Shown: positions 43,454 through 52,723, counted from the first letter of the stretch. The stretch is DNA of 64,000 nt from Acidobacteriota bacterium (GCA_003223025.1 QHXR01000024.1:146596-210595), one strand, 5' to 3'. The notes: generated by a model not told the origin, from the sequence alone. Translations and numbers: made by a program.

Positions 43454-46400
43454 ATGTCTGCCAAAAAACTTCTCGCTCAAGTTCTCGTTCTCTGCCAAGC
43501 GTTCGCGATTCTCCTTGTCTTTCCAGTTGAGAGCGTTCCGCAGGACGGTGACCGCGTACCCGAAACAATTTTCTCCAATCCGACAAACATCGCGATCAAT
43601 AGCGCGACTTCTTCTTCAGCGCCGTTCGCGGCAACGCTTTACCCGTCGAACATTGCGGTCTCCGGAATGACCGGGAACATTACGCGCGTTGCAGTGACCT
43701 TGAACGGATTCAATCACACTCGATCCGGCGATCTCGATTTCCTCTTGGTGAGTCCGACAGGAGCGAAGTTCATCTTCCTTTCTGACTTTAACTTCGGCAT
43801 CCTGGACGACAAACTATTTACGTTTGCCGACGACGCAACGACCACACTGGCAGGGAATGTCGTCGACGTTGCGTCCGGCAGCTACAAGCCATTTAGCGGT
43901 GACTCGCAGATCGACAGTTTTCCTGCACCCGCACCGGCAGGGCCTTACGGTATTCCGCCCGCCTCGACCTTTGCCTCCGTATTCAACGGCGTAAGTCCGA
44001 ACGGGACATGGTCACTATTTGCCGTCGATGATTCGATCGGCGAGGCGGGCATGGTAGAGACCGGATGGGCGCTTACCATAACAACCGATGGATCGCCGGC
44101 GACTTTTAGGAATACAGCTGTCATCGGCCTGAATGACCGTACGATGCCGTCGGATCCGTATGGAACGGCGATCAATATTTCGGGGCAGACAGGAGTTATC
44201 TCGAGCTTGAAGATCGGCTTGACCGGGTTGTCTCACACACGACTTGACGACGTCGATATCCTACTCGTCAGTCCGAACGGAAAGGCTGTGGTCGTCTTGT
44301 CCGACGCTGGATTTGGCACCGGCGCAAACAACGTGAATCTCACGTTTGACGACTCTGCGGCGGGAACTGTCGGCGTGAATCCAACCTCGGGAAGTTATCG
44401 GCCGACCGACCAGGGAGATTCCACCTCGGGGATAGACCCATTTCCAAATCCGGCGCCTATCCGGCCTTATCATCAGTTCCCGAATACGTTGAGTAATTTT
44501 AACGGCTTTAGTCCGAATGGTGAGTGGCGGCTATTTGTCCTCGATGACAATCCAACTAATTCGGGGTCGATCTCCGGCGGTTGGTTTCTTGACATCACGA
44601 CGGCGCCCGCAGGTCCACCAACAGGGGCTGCTTGCGCCGTTCCATCGTTTGGATCTCCGACGAATTTTGCCGCGGGAAACATACCGACGAATCTCGCCGT
44701 GGCGGATTTCAATAACGACATGAAGGCCGACATCGCCGTTACCAATCAGGTGTCGAACGATGTTTCGATTCTGCTCGGAACGGGAACCGGCGCGTTTCTG
44801 CCGCAAACGTTGATAACGGCCGGATCGGGCCCGTATGCCATCGTTGCCGGGAAATTTAACGCAGATAGTAATTTTGATCTGGCGGTTGCGAATTCGGGAT
44901 CGAACAATGTCTCGGTCTTTCTCGGCAACGGTAACGGAACTTTCAGCGCGGCGACAAACTTTTTCGTCGGCTCGACGCCGATCTCGATCGCAGACGGCGA
45001 TCTCAATAACGACGGGAAGCAGGACCTTGCCGTCGCAAACTTCGGCAGCTTCTTTTCAGGCTCGGTATCGATCCTGATCGGAAACGGCACAGGTGGCTTC
45101 ACTCAAGGTACGACCGTCCGAACGCGCTCGCAGCCGTCGTTTGTGGCGATCGCAAACCTCAATTCAACCGACTCGAATCGCGACTTGGTTGTAACAAGCT
45201 TTGGTTCAAATAGCGCGACGACATTCTTTGGCAATGGAAACGCAACGTTCGTCGTCGGCCAAAACCTGGCGACGCCGATCGGCCCCGTTTCGGTGGAGGT
45301 TGCGGATCTTGGTGTTCCCGATGGCATGCCCGATTTCGTCATCGCCAATTATAATGCGGACTCGATCACCACATGCTTCAACACGAGTCCCGCCGGAACG
45401 TTCAGTTGCTCCGGCGTCGCGGCAGGCGGACCGAATCCGATATCCGTTGCCGCCGACGACTATCTTGGAAGCGGTATGAAGATCCCGGCGGTCGCTCTCA
45501 GTGGGTCGAACATCTTGAAGGTGAATACGACTAATATTAATGTGGGAGCCAATCCGAACGCGGTCGAGTCGGCCGACCTAAATGGTGACGGAAGAGTCGA
45601 TCTGATTTCCGTAAACTCGGGATCGAATGATGTGTCGGTCGCACTTAATAGCTGTGCGGTCGCGGTCGGAAATCTTTTCGATTGGGATGGTGACAAACGC
45701 ACCGACTTCAACGTGATCCGTCCGTCGACTCAAGCCTGGTATAACGCGTCCCTCAACCAATCGGTCGCGGCCAAATACTTTTCCAGGCCCCGCGACACTC
45801 TTGTCCCGGCCGATTATGACGGCGACGGGAAAACCGATTATGGCTTGTTCCGGCCCGAGAGCGGTCGTTGGATCGTGCACAACGGGCTGAATCCGAGACC
45901 GATCTACGATCTTCAATTCGGCCTCGCCGATGACATTCCAAGTCCCGCGGATTTCGATGGCGACGGTAAAGCAGACCTCGCCGTCTTTCGACCCAGCGAC
46001 GGAAACTGGTATGTCCGTCGCACCTCCGATAATTCCACGCAGGTCATGCCGTTCGGTGCAGCAGGTGACAAGCCTGTCGCGGCCGACTACGATGCCGATG
46101 GCAAAGCTGACGTCGCTGTTTACAGACCTTCTACCGGTGTCTGGTATATATCGCAGAGCTCGGATGGCCAACCCGTCATCATCCAGTTTGGCGTCAGTGA
46201 AGATAAGACGGTCGTGGGCGATTACGACGGTGATCGGAAGGCTGACCTTGCGGTGTGGCGACCGTCGACCGGCGTGTGGTGGATCCGTTGGAGCTCGGAT
46301 GGCGGCGTTCGCGCTTTTGTCTGGGGAACTCCCGGCGACATACCGGTTGCGGGCGATTATGATAGCGACGGGAAGATCGATCCGGCGCTATGGCGTCCGA

Positions 46401-46504
46401 GCGATCGCAACTGGTACGTCTTGAAAAGCTCGGACAGCGGTTCGATCTATTTTACGTGGGGAGTTCCGACCGATTATCCGATACCAAATGCGTTCGTGAG
46501 GTAA
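43454..46504 (+). CDS. Large secreted protein with two P/Homo-B-like domains and FG-GAP/VCBS repeats
   Basis: 1016 residues. Signal peptide (LLAQVLVLCQAFAILLVFPVESV). Two proprotein-convertase P-like domains at about 50-215 and 220-385 share LLVSPTG/NG, FSPNGxWxLFVxDD and GSISGGWxLxITT. About 400-745 has FG-GAP-type blades (VADFNNDMKADIAV, DLNNDGKQDLAVANFG), and about 750-1010 has five to six tandem ~45-residue units (DYDGDGKxDxAVxRPSxGxWYI ... FG), which bind calcium in DxDxDG loops. No protease active site is present. Probably a surface or secreted adhesion/binding protein; such proteins abound in acidobacteria. An AGGAGG Shine-Dalgarno supports the start. Confidence 0.9.
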   Translation: MSAKKLLAQVLVLCQAFAILLVFPVESVPQDGDRVPETIFSNPTNIAINSATSSSAPFAATLYPSNIAVSGMTGNITRVAVTLNGFNHTRSGDLDFLLVSPTGAKFIFLSDFNFGILDDKLFTFADDATTTLAGNVVDVASGSYKPFSGDSQIDSFPAPAPAGPYGIPPASTFASVFNGVSPNGTWSLFAVDDSIGEAGMVETGWALTITTDGSPATFRNTAVIGLNDRTMPSDPYGTAINISGQTGVISSLKIGLTGLSHTRLDDVDILLVSPNGKAVVVLSDAGFGTGANNVNLTFDDSAAGTVGVNPTSGSYRPTDQGDSTSGIDPFPNPAPIRPYHQFPNTLSNFNGFSPNGEWRLFVLDDNPTNSGSISGGWFLDITTAPAGPPTGAACAVPSFGSPTNFAAGNIPTNLAVADFNNDMKADIAVTNQVSNDVSILLGTGTGAFLPQTLITAGSGPYAIVAGKFNADSNFDLAVANSGSNNVSVFLGNGNGTFSAATNFFVGSTPISIADGDLNNDGKQDLAVANFGSFFSGSVSILIGNGTGGFTQGTTVRTRSQPSFVAIANLNSTDSNRDLVVTSFGSNSATTFFGNGNATFVVGQNLATPIGPVSVEVADLGVPDGMPDFVIANYNADSITTCFNTSPAGTFSCSGVAAGGPNPISVAADDYLGSGMKIPAVALSGSNILKVNTTNINVGANPNAVESADLNGDGRVDLISVNSGSNDVSVALNSCAVAVGNLFDWDGDKRTDFNVIRPSTQAWYNASLNQSVAAKYFSRPRDTLVPADYDGDGKTDYGLFRPESGRWIVHNGLNPRPIYDLQFGLADDIPSPADFDGDGKADLAVFRPSDGNWYVRRTSDNSTQVMPFGAAGDKPVAADYDADGKADVAVYRPSTGVWYISQSSDGQPVIIQFGVSEDKTVVGDYDGDRKADLAVWRPSTGVWWIRWSSDGGVRAFVWGTPGDIPVAGDYDSDGKIDPALWRPSDRNWYVLKSSDSGSIYFTWGVPTDYPIPNAFVR

Positions 46505-46522
46505 CGGCCCGTTATGAAATGA

Positions 46523-46660
46523 GTTTCTGGTTTCGTGTTTCTAGTTTCAATGTTCGCGTTCGTTGGTTTCATGTTAGTTCGTGGTTCCAGTCCTCCTGAG
46601 CTTGAAGGAATGGAACCACTAAAGCTCACGAATAAGAACACGAAACTGGAAACCAGAAAC
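46523..46660. repeat. Fold-back repeat with 7-nt units after the FG-GAP gene
   Basis: Left arm about 46523-46590 (AGTTTCT GGTTTCG TGTTTCT AGTTTCA) and right arm about 46611-46660 (ending GAAACTGGAAACCAGAAAC) pair imperfectly. It separates the FG-GAP gene from the convergent response regulator. Confidence 0.88.
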
Positions 46661-46663
46661 TTA

Positions 46664-47362
46664 TTACTCCGTCACAAACTTATAGCCCACGCCGCGCACT
46701 GTCCGGACGAACTTCGGATTCGCGGGATCGTCCTCGAGATACTTTCGCAGTCGGACAATAAAATTATCGATCGCTCTTGTGTCGGTGTCCTCCTGAAGAT
46801 TCCAGACGTCCTCGAGGATCGTTTTTCTCGACACGGTCTGGCCTTCGTTCTCGATCAGAAACCGCAGCAGCTTCATTTCCATCAACGTGAGCTGGATAAC
46901 GCCGTCGCCGCTGATGAGCTCGAGGTTATCGAAATCGATCGTCTTTCCATTCAGCTCGAATGTCGAAGCACGCTGCGATGATCCTGATCGTTCTCGACTC
47001 CATTCCTGGCGGCGTAGTAATCCCTTGAGGCGCGCGACGAAGATCTCGAGATCGAACGGCTTCGGCAGATAGTCGTCCGTGCCGGCTTCGAAACCTTTAA
47101 GCACATCTTCCGGTCGGCTCCGCGCAGTCAGCATCAGTATCGGCGTGAAATCCTTTTTCTCGCGAAGTGTTTTTGCAACGGTAAATCCGTCGATTCCGGG
47201 AAGCATGACGTCGAGAACGATCGCGTCGTACGTGGAACTATCGAGCATCTCCAGTGCAGTTTCACCCTCGTGCGCGATCTCGGCGTCATAGCCATCGGCT
47301 TCAAGGTTGAAGCGGAGGCCGTCGGCGATGTGCTGTTCGTCTTCGACGATGAGGATTTTCAT
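46664..47362 (-). CDS. OmpR/PhoB-type response regulator
   Basis: 232 residues. Receiver domain 1-120 with phosphoacceptor D51 (AIVLDVMLPGIDGF), D8 and K102-type LPKPFDLEIF. A winged-helix trans_reg_C domain at about 140-232 (LMEMKLLRFLIENEGQTVSRKTILEDVWN, DTRAIDNFIVRLRKYLEDDP, VRTVRGVGYKFV). It acts with the adjacent histidine kinase, whose ORF ends only 2 bp upstream, so the genes form one operon. Target genes are unknown. Confidence 0.94.
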   Translation of the reverse strand: MKILIVEDEQHIADGLRFNLEADGYDAEIAHEGETALEMLDSSTYDAIVLDVMLPGIDGFTVAKTLREKKDFTPILMLTARSRPEDVLKGFEAGTDDYLPKPFDLEIFVARLKGLLRRQEWSRERSGSSQRASTFELNGKTIDFDNLELISGDGVIQLTLMEMKLLRFLIENEGQTVSRKTILEDVWNLQEDTDTRAIDNFIVRLRKYLEDDPANPKFVRTVRGVGYKFVTE

Positions 47363-47364
47363 TT

Positions 47365-48252
47365 CTACACCAGCGGCAGTTGCACAACGAAGGTCGTGCC
47401 TCGGCCCAAGCCTTTACTGTCGACGCTGATCTTTCCCCCGTGTTTTTTAATTGTCGTGCGGACGATCGCCAGGCCGAGCCCAGTGCCCTTAGTTTCTTTC
47501 GATGATGGATTCGGCACGCGGTAGAAGCGCTTGAAAATACGCTTAAGCTCATCCTGCGGAATTCCGAGTCCGTTATCGCGGATAAATATGTCGACCTTGT
47601 TGTTGAGCGCGGTCTTCTTCACGCGGACCGAGATCTTCCGATCGTCGTTCGAATACTTCACTGCATTGTCCAGAAGATTTACGAAGACCGTGATGAGATC
47701 TGATTCGTCGCCCAAAACCATCAGATCGTCGTTCGAGTCAGTGATCCGCAGAATATTGTCGTCCAGGTTGTACCGGCTACGCACGATCTCCGCCGCCCGA
47801 TACAGGGCGGAGCTGATATCGACGTTCTCGACATTCATCTGCCGCTTCTTTTCACCGGCTCGCCCGGCGGCGAGGACCTGTTCGACGGTGTGCAAAAGCC
47901 TGTTGCTGTCCGAAAGCATGATGTCGTAGAACTCAGCTCGCTTCTCCGGCGGTACGTCGCGCGACTTCAACGTTTCGAGATAGAGCTTAATAGACGCGAT
48001 AGGAGTTTTGAGCTCATGGGTGACCGAATTCAGAAACGCGTCATGCTGTTCGCTGCGCCGGATCTCCCGCACGAGAAAAATTGTGTTGAGGATAAGTCCG
48101 GTGATGATGAGAGCGAAAAAGATGATCCCTAGGACGAGGACCACGACCTCGGTTATGTTAAGCAGGATCCAGCCGACATTGAGCGCGACCGCCAGCATGC
48201 TCAGGCCGATCCCGAGAATTAGGAAGAAGATCGCGGTCTTACGGCGGCGCAT
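47365..48252 (-). CDS. Membrane sensor histidine kinase
   Basis: 295 residues. Two transmembrane helices close together (about 8-28 and 36-60) with almost no periplasmic loop, so it probably senses a membrane or cytoplasmic cue. HisKA box SVTHELKTPIASI with phosphoacceptor H79, and HATPase_c boxes N (VFVNLLDNAVKYS), G1 (DNGLGIP), F (FKRFYR) and G2 (GTGLGLAIV). It precedes the response regulator in the operon. A fold-back repeat lies between it and the desaturase gene. Confidence 0.93.
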   Translation of the reverse strand: MRRRKTAIFFLILGIGLSMLAVALNVGWILLNITEVVVLVLGIIFFALIITGLILNTIFLVREIRRSEQHDAFLNSVTHELKTPIASIKLYLETLKSRDVPPEKRAEFYDIMLSDSNRLLHTVEQVLAAGRAGEKKRQMNVENVDISSALYRAAEIVRSRYNLDDNILRITDSNDDLMVLGDESDLITVFVNLLDNAVKYSNDDRKISVRVKKTALNNKVDIFIRDNGLGIPQDELKRIFKRFYRVPNPSSKETKGTGLGLAIVRTTIKKHGGKISVDSKGLGRGTTFVVQLPLV

Positions 48253-48267
48253 AGTAAGTCAAAATGT

Positions 48268-48321
48268 AAAACGGAAAGTGGAAAATTGAAACCTGCCGGT
48301 CAACTTTCCACTTTCCGTTTT
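48268..48321. repeat. Fold-back repeat with 7-nt units
   Basis: Arms 48268-48288 (AAAACGGAAAGTGGAAAATTG) and 48301-48321 pair with one mismatch; units AAACGGA AAGTGGA AAATTGA. It could terminate the desaturase transcript. Confidence 0.85.
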
Positions 48322-48336
48322 TCGCTCTCCGAGAAA

Positions 48337-49206
48337 TTAAGCCGCTTCGCGAAGCGGTTTTAGTTCGGCTCTTTCAGCTTTTTCGCTGTACGCGTAGACG
48401 CCGTCAAGCATGCCGAGCTTCTCCATAATTCGTATCTGGATCCAGTTGATGTCGAATTCATACCATGCAAGTCCGTGCTTCGCCGAACGCGGGTGTGCGT
48501 GGTGATTGTTGTGCCAGCCTTCGCCAAATGTGACGGCGGCGATCAATCCGTTGTTGCGTGAATCGTCACGCGTATCGAATCGACGCGATCCCCAGAGATG
48601 TGTCGCCGAATTGACGAGCCAGGTGAAGTGCCAACCGATAACGGTCTTCAGAGCGACTCCCCAAAGCACCATCGAAAATCCACCGATCGCAAACAGGCCG
48701 ATCGCAACGATGATGATCGGAACGTAGTAGTACTTGTCGAGTGCGACTTGAAAACGATCTTTCGTGAGATCAGGGCAGTAGCGAACCATGGTCGCCCATG
48801 ATTGATTCTGCGCCGTGCCTCGAAAGATCCATCCGATGTGCGCCCAGTACGTTCCGTGACGCGGGCTGTGCGGATCTTTGTCGGTTTCGGTGAACGCGTG
48901 ATGCAGGCGATGTGTCGTTACCCAGGTCAAAGGACCGGATTGCAAAGCCAGAGTTCCAAGAATGCTGAGCAAGTATTCAACCCATTTCGGCGTCGTGAAT
49001 CCACGATGCGTGAGCAGTCGGTGATAGCCGATGCCGATACCGAAGCTGCCCGCGACCCACCAGAGAACGAATGCCGCGGCGAAATTCTGCCAGCTGAATG
49101 TGAACAAAGCTGCGACAGCAAATATGTGAAAAAGCGAAACTGCGACCAGCGTAGCCCAGTTGATCTTGCCCGTTCTGGGCTTTGTGAATTCGACGACGTT
49201 CTGCAT
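48337..49206 (-). CDS. Acyl-CoA/acyl-lipid desaturase, delta-9 type
   Basis: 289 residues. A membrane-bound di-iron enzyme that places a double bond in fatty acyl chains. All three histidine boxes are present: HRLLTHR, HRLHH and EGWHNNHH. About four transmembrane helices in two hairpins (e.g. LVAVSLFHIFAVAALFTF; YYYVPIIIVAIGLFAIGG). It matches the fatty_acid_desaturase family, acyl-CoA desaturase subgroup. An AGGAG Shine-Dalgarno precedes ATG 49206. The neighbouring two-component system may respond to membrane fluidity; this is only suggested by position. Confidence 0.93.
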   Translation of the reverse strand: MQNVVEFTKPRTGKINWATLVAVSLFHIFAVAALFTFSWQNFAAAFVLWWVAGSFGIGIGYHRLLTHRGFTTPKWVEYLLSILGTLALQSGPLTWVTTHRLHHAFTETDKDPHSPRHGTYWAHIGWIFRGTAQNQSWATMVRYCPDLTKDRFQVALDKYYYVPIIIVAIGLFAIGGFSMVLWGVALKTVIGWHFTWLVNSATHLWGSRRFDTRDDSRNNGLIAAVTFGEGWHNNHHAHPRSAKHGLAWYEFDINWIQIRIMEKLGMLDGVYAYSEKAERAELKPLREAA

Positions 49207-49402
49207 TAAAACTCCTGGTATTAGATTGACGCTCTAGGGTGAGAACGTCGACATAAACAAGCCTAACAGCTTTAATGCAGAGCAAATGTAACAGTTTTGT
49301 AATCGTTATAGGTGAATTCCCTAATTGCGACGATGGCGATCCGTGTACTACGTTCTATGAGACTTTTACGGCAAATCACCTATTTCGCTGCGTTTGAAAT
49401 TC

Positions 49403-49430
49403 TTGACAAGTTTCCGATCAAACCGACAAT
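49403..49430 (+). promoter_or_regulatory. Possible promoter for the 49464 gene
   Basis: TTGACA (49403-49408), a 16-bp spacer and GACAAT (49425-49430). It lies in the 257-bp divergent region between the desaturase and 49464 genes, which otherwise shows no recognisable element. Confidence 0.45.
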
Positions 49431-49463
49431 CCCGGCCGATGCTAATCACAGGAATATACGATA

Positions 49464-49850
49464 GTGTTTGACGAACTTTCACTCGAATTCAGGGACGATC
49501 ACATTTATTTAAGGCAAGAGACGAATATTGAGATCACGCCCGACAGACTGGAATCCTTTTGGGATTATCTTCGCGAGCAGTGCGCGCATCACGACTGTAC
49601 GAGCATCCTCATTGAGGCTGATGCTCCAACTCGCAGCATGGACACGGTCGCCGCTTTCACGTCCGGAGTCGAAGTCGCGTCCATCGCGCCTGATCTTCGG
49701 ATGGCACTCTGCTTTCAACGATACGCACCCAACGAGATCAGCGACTTGTTTCGGCAGGCGGCCCGCAATCGAGGCGCGAACGTCGAATTTTTTCAGGATA
49801 GTGACACTGCGCTGAGTTGGCTCCGCGGCAACAACCATCATTTTGACTAA
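49464..49850 (+). CDS. Small protein, SpoIIAA/STAS-like fold suspected
   Basis: 128 residues from a GTG start. The alternation of short beta strands and helices (HIYLRQET, SFWDYLREQCAHHDCTSILIEAD, SGVEVASIAPDLRMALCFQRY, ANVEFFQDSDTALSWLRG) resembles STAS/SpoIIAA-like regulatory proteins, but no diagnostic serine motif is present. The function is unknown. A promoter for the acyl-carrier-protein gene seems to lie in its last codons, so the two genes may be transcribed separately or in overlap. Confidence 0.65.
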   Translation: MFDELSLEFRDDHIYLRQETNIEITPDRLESFWDYLREQCAHHDCTSILIEADAPTRSMDTVAAFTSGVEVASIAPDLRMALCFQRYAPNEISDLFRQAARNRGANVEFFQDSDTALSWLRGNNHHFD

Positions 49851-49870
49851 TAAAACTACATAATATAGAT
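49843..49870 (+). promoter_or_regulatory. Possible promoter for the acyl carrier protein gene
   Basis: TTGACT (49843-49848) overlaps the end of the preceding gene; TATAGAT lies at 49864-49870, spacing 15-16 bp. The ACP ATG is 40 bp downstream with a GGAGG Shine-Dalgarno. Confidence 0.4.
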
Positions 49871-49910
49871 TGGCGTTTGCGGTACAGATTCACGTCCACC
49901 GGAGGAAACT

Positions 49911-50255
49911 ATGTCAGATAAGACTGTCGCAGAGCGCGTCATTCGTGTGTTTGCGGACTTCAAAAAGGTTCCGGCCGAGGAGATCACGATGGACACGACG
50001 TTCGAGGAACTCGGGTTCGATTCGCTGGATGGTTTGAATCTTGTATTCGAGCTTGAGGAAGAATTCGATCTGACAATTCCGGACGATCGTGTTGCGAGCA
50101 TGAAGGGTGTCCGCCAGGCCGTCGAAGGTATCGAAGCGTTGCTCGATGCGAAAGAAAAAGGGATCGATGTGAACGCTGCAGCGATGGATGAGTTCAAGAA
50201 GCAGCAGGCGGGTGCTGGCTCGAAGAAAGTAGATGAGGGCTCGGAACCAGCGTAA
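49911..50255 (+). CDS. Acyl carrier protein with C-terminal extension
   Basis: 114 residues. The four-helix ACP fold with FDSLDGLNLVFELEEEFDLTIPDD; S38 in DSL takes the phosphopantetheine arm. Usual ACPs are 75-85 residues; here a ~30-residue charged tail (AKEKGIDVNAAAMDEFKKQQAGAGSKK) is added. The standard ACP of fatty acid synthesis has a near-universal DSLD(T/M)VE; this DSLDGLNLVF variant suggests a specialised acyl carrier. It precedes a FabF-type synthase and an LpxL-like acyltransferase, so it may supply acyl chains for a dedicated lipid. GGAGG supports the start. Confidence 0.88.
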   Translation: MSDKTVAERVIRVFADFKKVPAEEITMDTTFEELGFDSLDGLNLVFELEEEFDLTIPDDRVASMKGVRQAVEGIEALLDAKEKGIDVNAAAMDEFKKQQAGAGSKKVDEGSEPA

Positions 50256-50269
50256 GCTTGAGATCCTTG

Positions 50270-50354
50270 TTCGTTTTACTTCGTGTGATTTCGTGGTTCC
50301 AGTTCTTTTGCGAAAGAGACTGGAACCACGAAATCACACTAAATAACACGAAAG
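50270..50354. repeat. Fold-back repeat between ACP and FabF genes
   Basis: The left arm (TTTCGTGGTTCCAGT core, from about 50270) and right arm from 50319 (ACTGGAACCACGAAATCACA) pair well. Units are of the 9-10-nt CCACGAAAT CACACTAAA TAACACGAAAG type. Confidence 0.88.
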
Positions 50355-50405
50355 AAAAATACACCAACAAACTTCAACCCGGATATCCGGTTCAGAACAC
50401 AAAGA

Positions 50406-51623
50406 GTGAAAAGAGTAGTAATCACCGGCGTCGGCGTTGTCTCCGGCTTGGGAAACAACGCGGCGGAGTTTTGGGATGCCCTCAGCGCAGGGCGCTCGGG
50501 AATCGGTCCGATCACTCGAGCCGACACCACTAACATTCGTTTTAAGAACGCGGCCGAGGTTCGCGGATTTGACGCGACGCAGCATTTCGATGACAAGGCG
50601 CTGCTTTGGCTCGATCCGTTTTCGCATTTCGGAATTGTTGCGGCGCGTGAGGCGGTGGCGGATTCCGGGATTGAATTCACCGCTGAGCTAAAAGAGCGCG
50701 GCGGTGTCATCACCGGTTCGTGTCTAGGTGGGAAGACGACCGAGGACGAGCTCTTTTACAAACTTTACGCCGAAGGAAAACAACGCCATCAACCGGTCGC
50801 GATCCCGCGTGCGATGAGCAACGCAGTCGCGAGTCATGTGTCGATGGAGTTCGGTTTGACGGGCGCAACTTTCACGACATCGACGGCATGTTCATCGGCG
50901 AACCATGCGATCGGGCAGGCGTTCTGGCTCGTGCGACAGGGAACGATCGACGTCGCGATCACGGGCGGCAGCGAGGCTCCGATCTGCTTTGGAAATTTGA
51001 AAGCGTGGGAAACGATGCGCGTCGTCTCGACGGATACTTGCCGACCGTTCTCGAAAGATCGCAGCGGTATGATCCTCGGCGAAGGCGGTGCGATGTTCGT
51101 CATGGAAACGCTCGATGCCGCTCAAGCACGCGGTGCGAAGATCTATGCCGAGATCGTCGGATTCGGAATGTCGGCCGACGCACATCATCTGACGATGCCG
51201 CTCGCCGGCGGCGCGGCGAAGGCGATGCGCGAGGCCGTAGCAGATGGTGGTTTGCGACCCGAGCAAGTTGGATACATCAACGCTCACGGCACCGCGACGC
51301 AGGCGAACGATCCGATGGAATCTGAAGCGATCCGGATGGTCTTCGGCGATCACACCGACAACATTCGCGTGAGCTCGACGAAGTCGATGCACGGGCACAC
51401 GCTCGGAGCGGCCGGTGCGATCGAAGGCGCCGCGACGATTCTCGGTCTTCACAAAGGCGTGCTTCCGCCGAACGCGAACTTCAACGAACCCGATCCCGAA
51501 TGCAACATTAACGTCATCGCAAACGAAGCGATCTCCGCCGAACCTGAAGCCGCGATCTCCAATTCATTTGCGTTTGGTGGATTGAACGCGGTGCTCGCAT
51601 TTAAGCGATGGGAAGGCAAGTAG
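50406..51623 (+). CDS. fabF: Beta-ketoacyl-ACP synthase II type condensing enzyme
   Basis: 405 residues from a GTG start. Condenses acyl-ACP with malonyl-ACP. Catalytic triad C162 (STACSSANHAI), H294 (INAHGTATQANDP) and H331 (KSMHGHTLGAAGA), with GGSEAP and the C-terminal NSFAFGGLNAVL. Overall it matches the FabF clade, but the presence of its own divergent ACP and an LpxL-like acyltransferase suggests a special acyl product, not primary fatty acid synthesis. No ketoreductase is adjacent, so it depends on the house-keeping cycle for reduction. It lies between two repeat elements. The GTG start has only a weak Shine-Dalgarno. Confidence 0.9.
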   Translation: MKRVVITGVGVVSGLGNNAAEFWDALSAGRSGIGPITRADTTNIRFKNAAEVRGFDATQHFDDKALLWLDPFSHFGIVAAREAVADSGIEFTAELKERGGVITGSCLGGKTTEDELFYKLYAEGKQRHQPVAIPRAMSNAVASHVSMEFGLTGATFTTSTACSSANHAIGQAFWLVRQGTIDVAITGGSEAPICFGNLKAWETMRVVSTDTCRPFSKDRSGMILGEGGAMFVMETLDAAQARGAKIYAEIVGFGMSADAHHLTMPLAGGAAKAMREAVADGGLRPEQVGYINAHGTATQANDPMESEAIRMVFGDHTDNIRVSSTKSMHGHTLGAAGAIEGAATILGLHKGVLPPNANFNEPDPECNINVIANEAISAEPEAAISNSFAFGGLNAVLAFKRWEGK

Positions 51624-51640
51624 CACGATTCCCGCTACGC

Positions 51641-51743
51641 CTTTTTGAACGCGAATTGAGCGAATCAAGCGGATCAGAGCGGATCTGAAAAATTCTTATC
51701 CGGTTTTTATCCGCCTAATCCGCCCGATTCGCGTTCAAAAAAG
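51641..51743. repeat. Fold-back repeat with 9-nt units between fabF-like and LpxL-like genes
   Basis: Outer arms CTTTTTGAACGCGAAT (from 51641) and ATTCGCGTTCAAAAAAG (to 51743) pair; inner parts pair partially. Units are GCGAATTGA GCGAATCAA GCGGATCAG AGCGGAT. Confidence 0.85.
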
Positions 51744-51775
51744 CGCCGCGCACCGATAACTCGTCCGATTTTCGA

Positions 51776-52723
51776 ATGGCCAAAAAAAGCACAGCACAGA
51801 TCTGGCTCGAATACATTCCGGTTCGGATTCTCTTCGCCGTGCTCGGCGTGCTGCCTCGACAAACCGCTATCCGCGTCGGCGAATCGCTCGGTCGGCTTGC
51901 GTATCGTCTCGCCGGCGGACTGCGTCGCGTCGCACATCGAAATCTCGAAATTGCTTATTCTGAAAAGTCTGAGGTCGAACGTGAAGTGATCGCCCGCGGA
52001 GCGTTCGAAAATCTCGGCCGTATGCTCGGCGAGCTGACGCAATTTCCAAAAGCGACACGCGAACAACTCGAAAGCGGAATCGAATTTGAATTCGAAAGCG
52101 AAGAAAGCCGCCGCTCGCCTGAGATCGCATCGATCGATGCCGAACGAGCAAAAGGCCGCGGCATTCTTCTGATCGGGCCGCATCTCGGCAATTGGGAGAT
52201 GGGCGTTTTCGCGTACTCGGCGCTTCATCACACGCTTACGTATCTCGCACGTCCGCTCGACAATCCGTTGATCGAAGACTTCACCGTTCGACTGCGAACG
52301 CGATTCGGGAATCAGCCGATCGACAAAAACAATTCCGTTACAAAAGCGATGTCGATCCTACGCGACGGCGGAATTCTCGGAGTCCTTCCCGATGTGAATG
52401 TTCTTCCACGCGACGGAGTTTTCGTTCCGTTCTTCGGAACGCTCGCATGCACGACGAGCGGCGTCGCCATGATGGCGATGCGGACAAACGCGATGATCGT
52501 TCCGATGTGCTGCGTCTGGGATCGAGAGAAGAAAAAGTATTTCGTGAAGTACGGAAAGTTTATTGCCTCTCCAAACACCGGCGACCGACATCGCGACGTT
52601 TACGAAATGACCGCCGCGTACACGAGTGAGATGGAGAAATTCATCCGCGAATATCCGGACCAATGGCTCTGGATACACAAACGCTGGAAGACACGCCCCC
52701 CGGGAGAAAAAGAGTTATATTGA
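51776..52723 (+). CDS. LpxL/HtrB-like lipid acyltransferase
   Basis: 315 residues. A membrane-associated acyltransferase of the LpxL/lysophospholipid family. The catalytic HX4(D/E) motif is HLGNWEMG; further conserved stretches are LARPLDNPLIEDFTVRLRTRFG, ILRDGGILGVLPDVN, GVFVPFFGTLACTTSG and the C-terminal YPDQWLWIHKRWKTRP. A hydrophobic N-terminus (15-28) attaches it to the membrane. In Gram-negatives this adds secondary acyl chains to lipid A; the nearby ACP and condensing enzyme could make its acyl donor. It might instead act on another glycolipid. It is full length; region 52724-52823 contains nothing recognised. Confidence 0.9.
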   Translation: MAKKSTAQIWLEYIPVRILFAVLGVLPRQTAIRVGESLGRLAYRLAGGLRRVAHRNLEIAYSEKSEVEREVIARGAFENLGRMLGELTQFPKATREQLESGIEFEFESEESRRSPEIASIDAERAKGRGILLIGPHLGNWEMGVFAYSALHHTLTYLARPLDNPLIEDFTVRLRTRFGNQPIDKNNSVTKAMSILRDGGILGVLPDVNVLPRDGVFVPFFGTLACTTSGVAMMAMRTNAMIVPMCCVWDREKKKYFVKYGKFIASPNTGDRHRDVYEMTAAYTSEMEKFIREYPDQWLWIHKRWKTRPPGEKELY

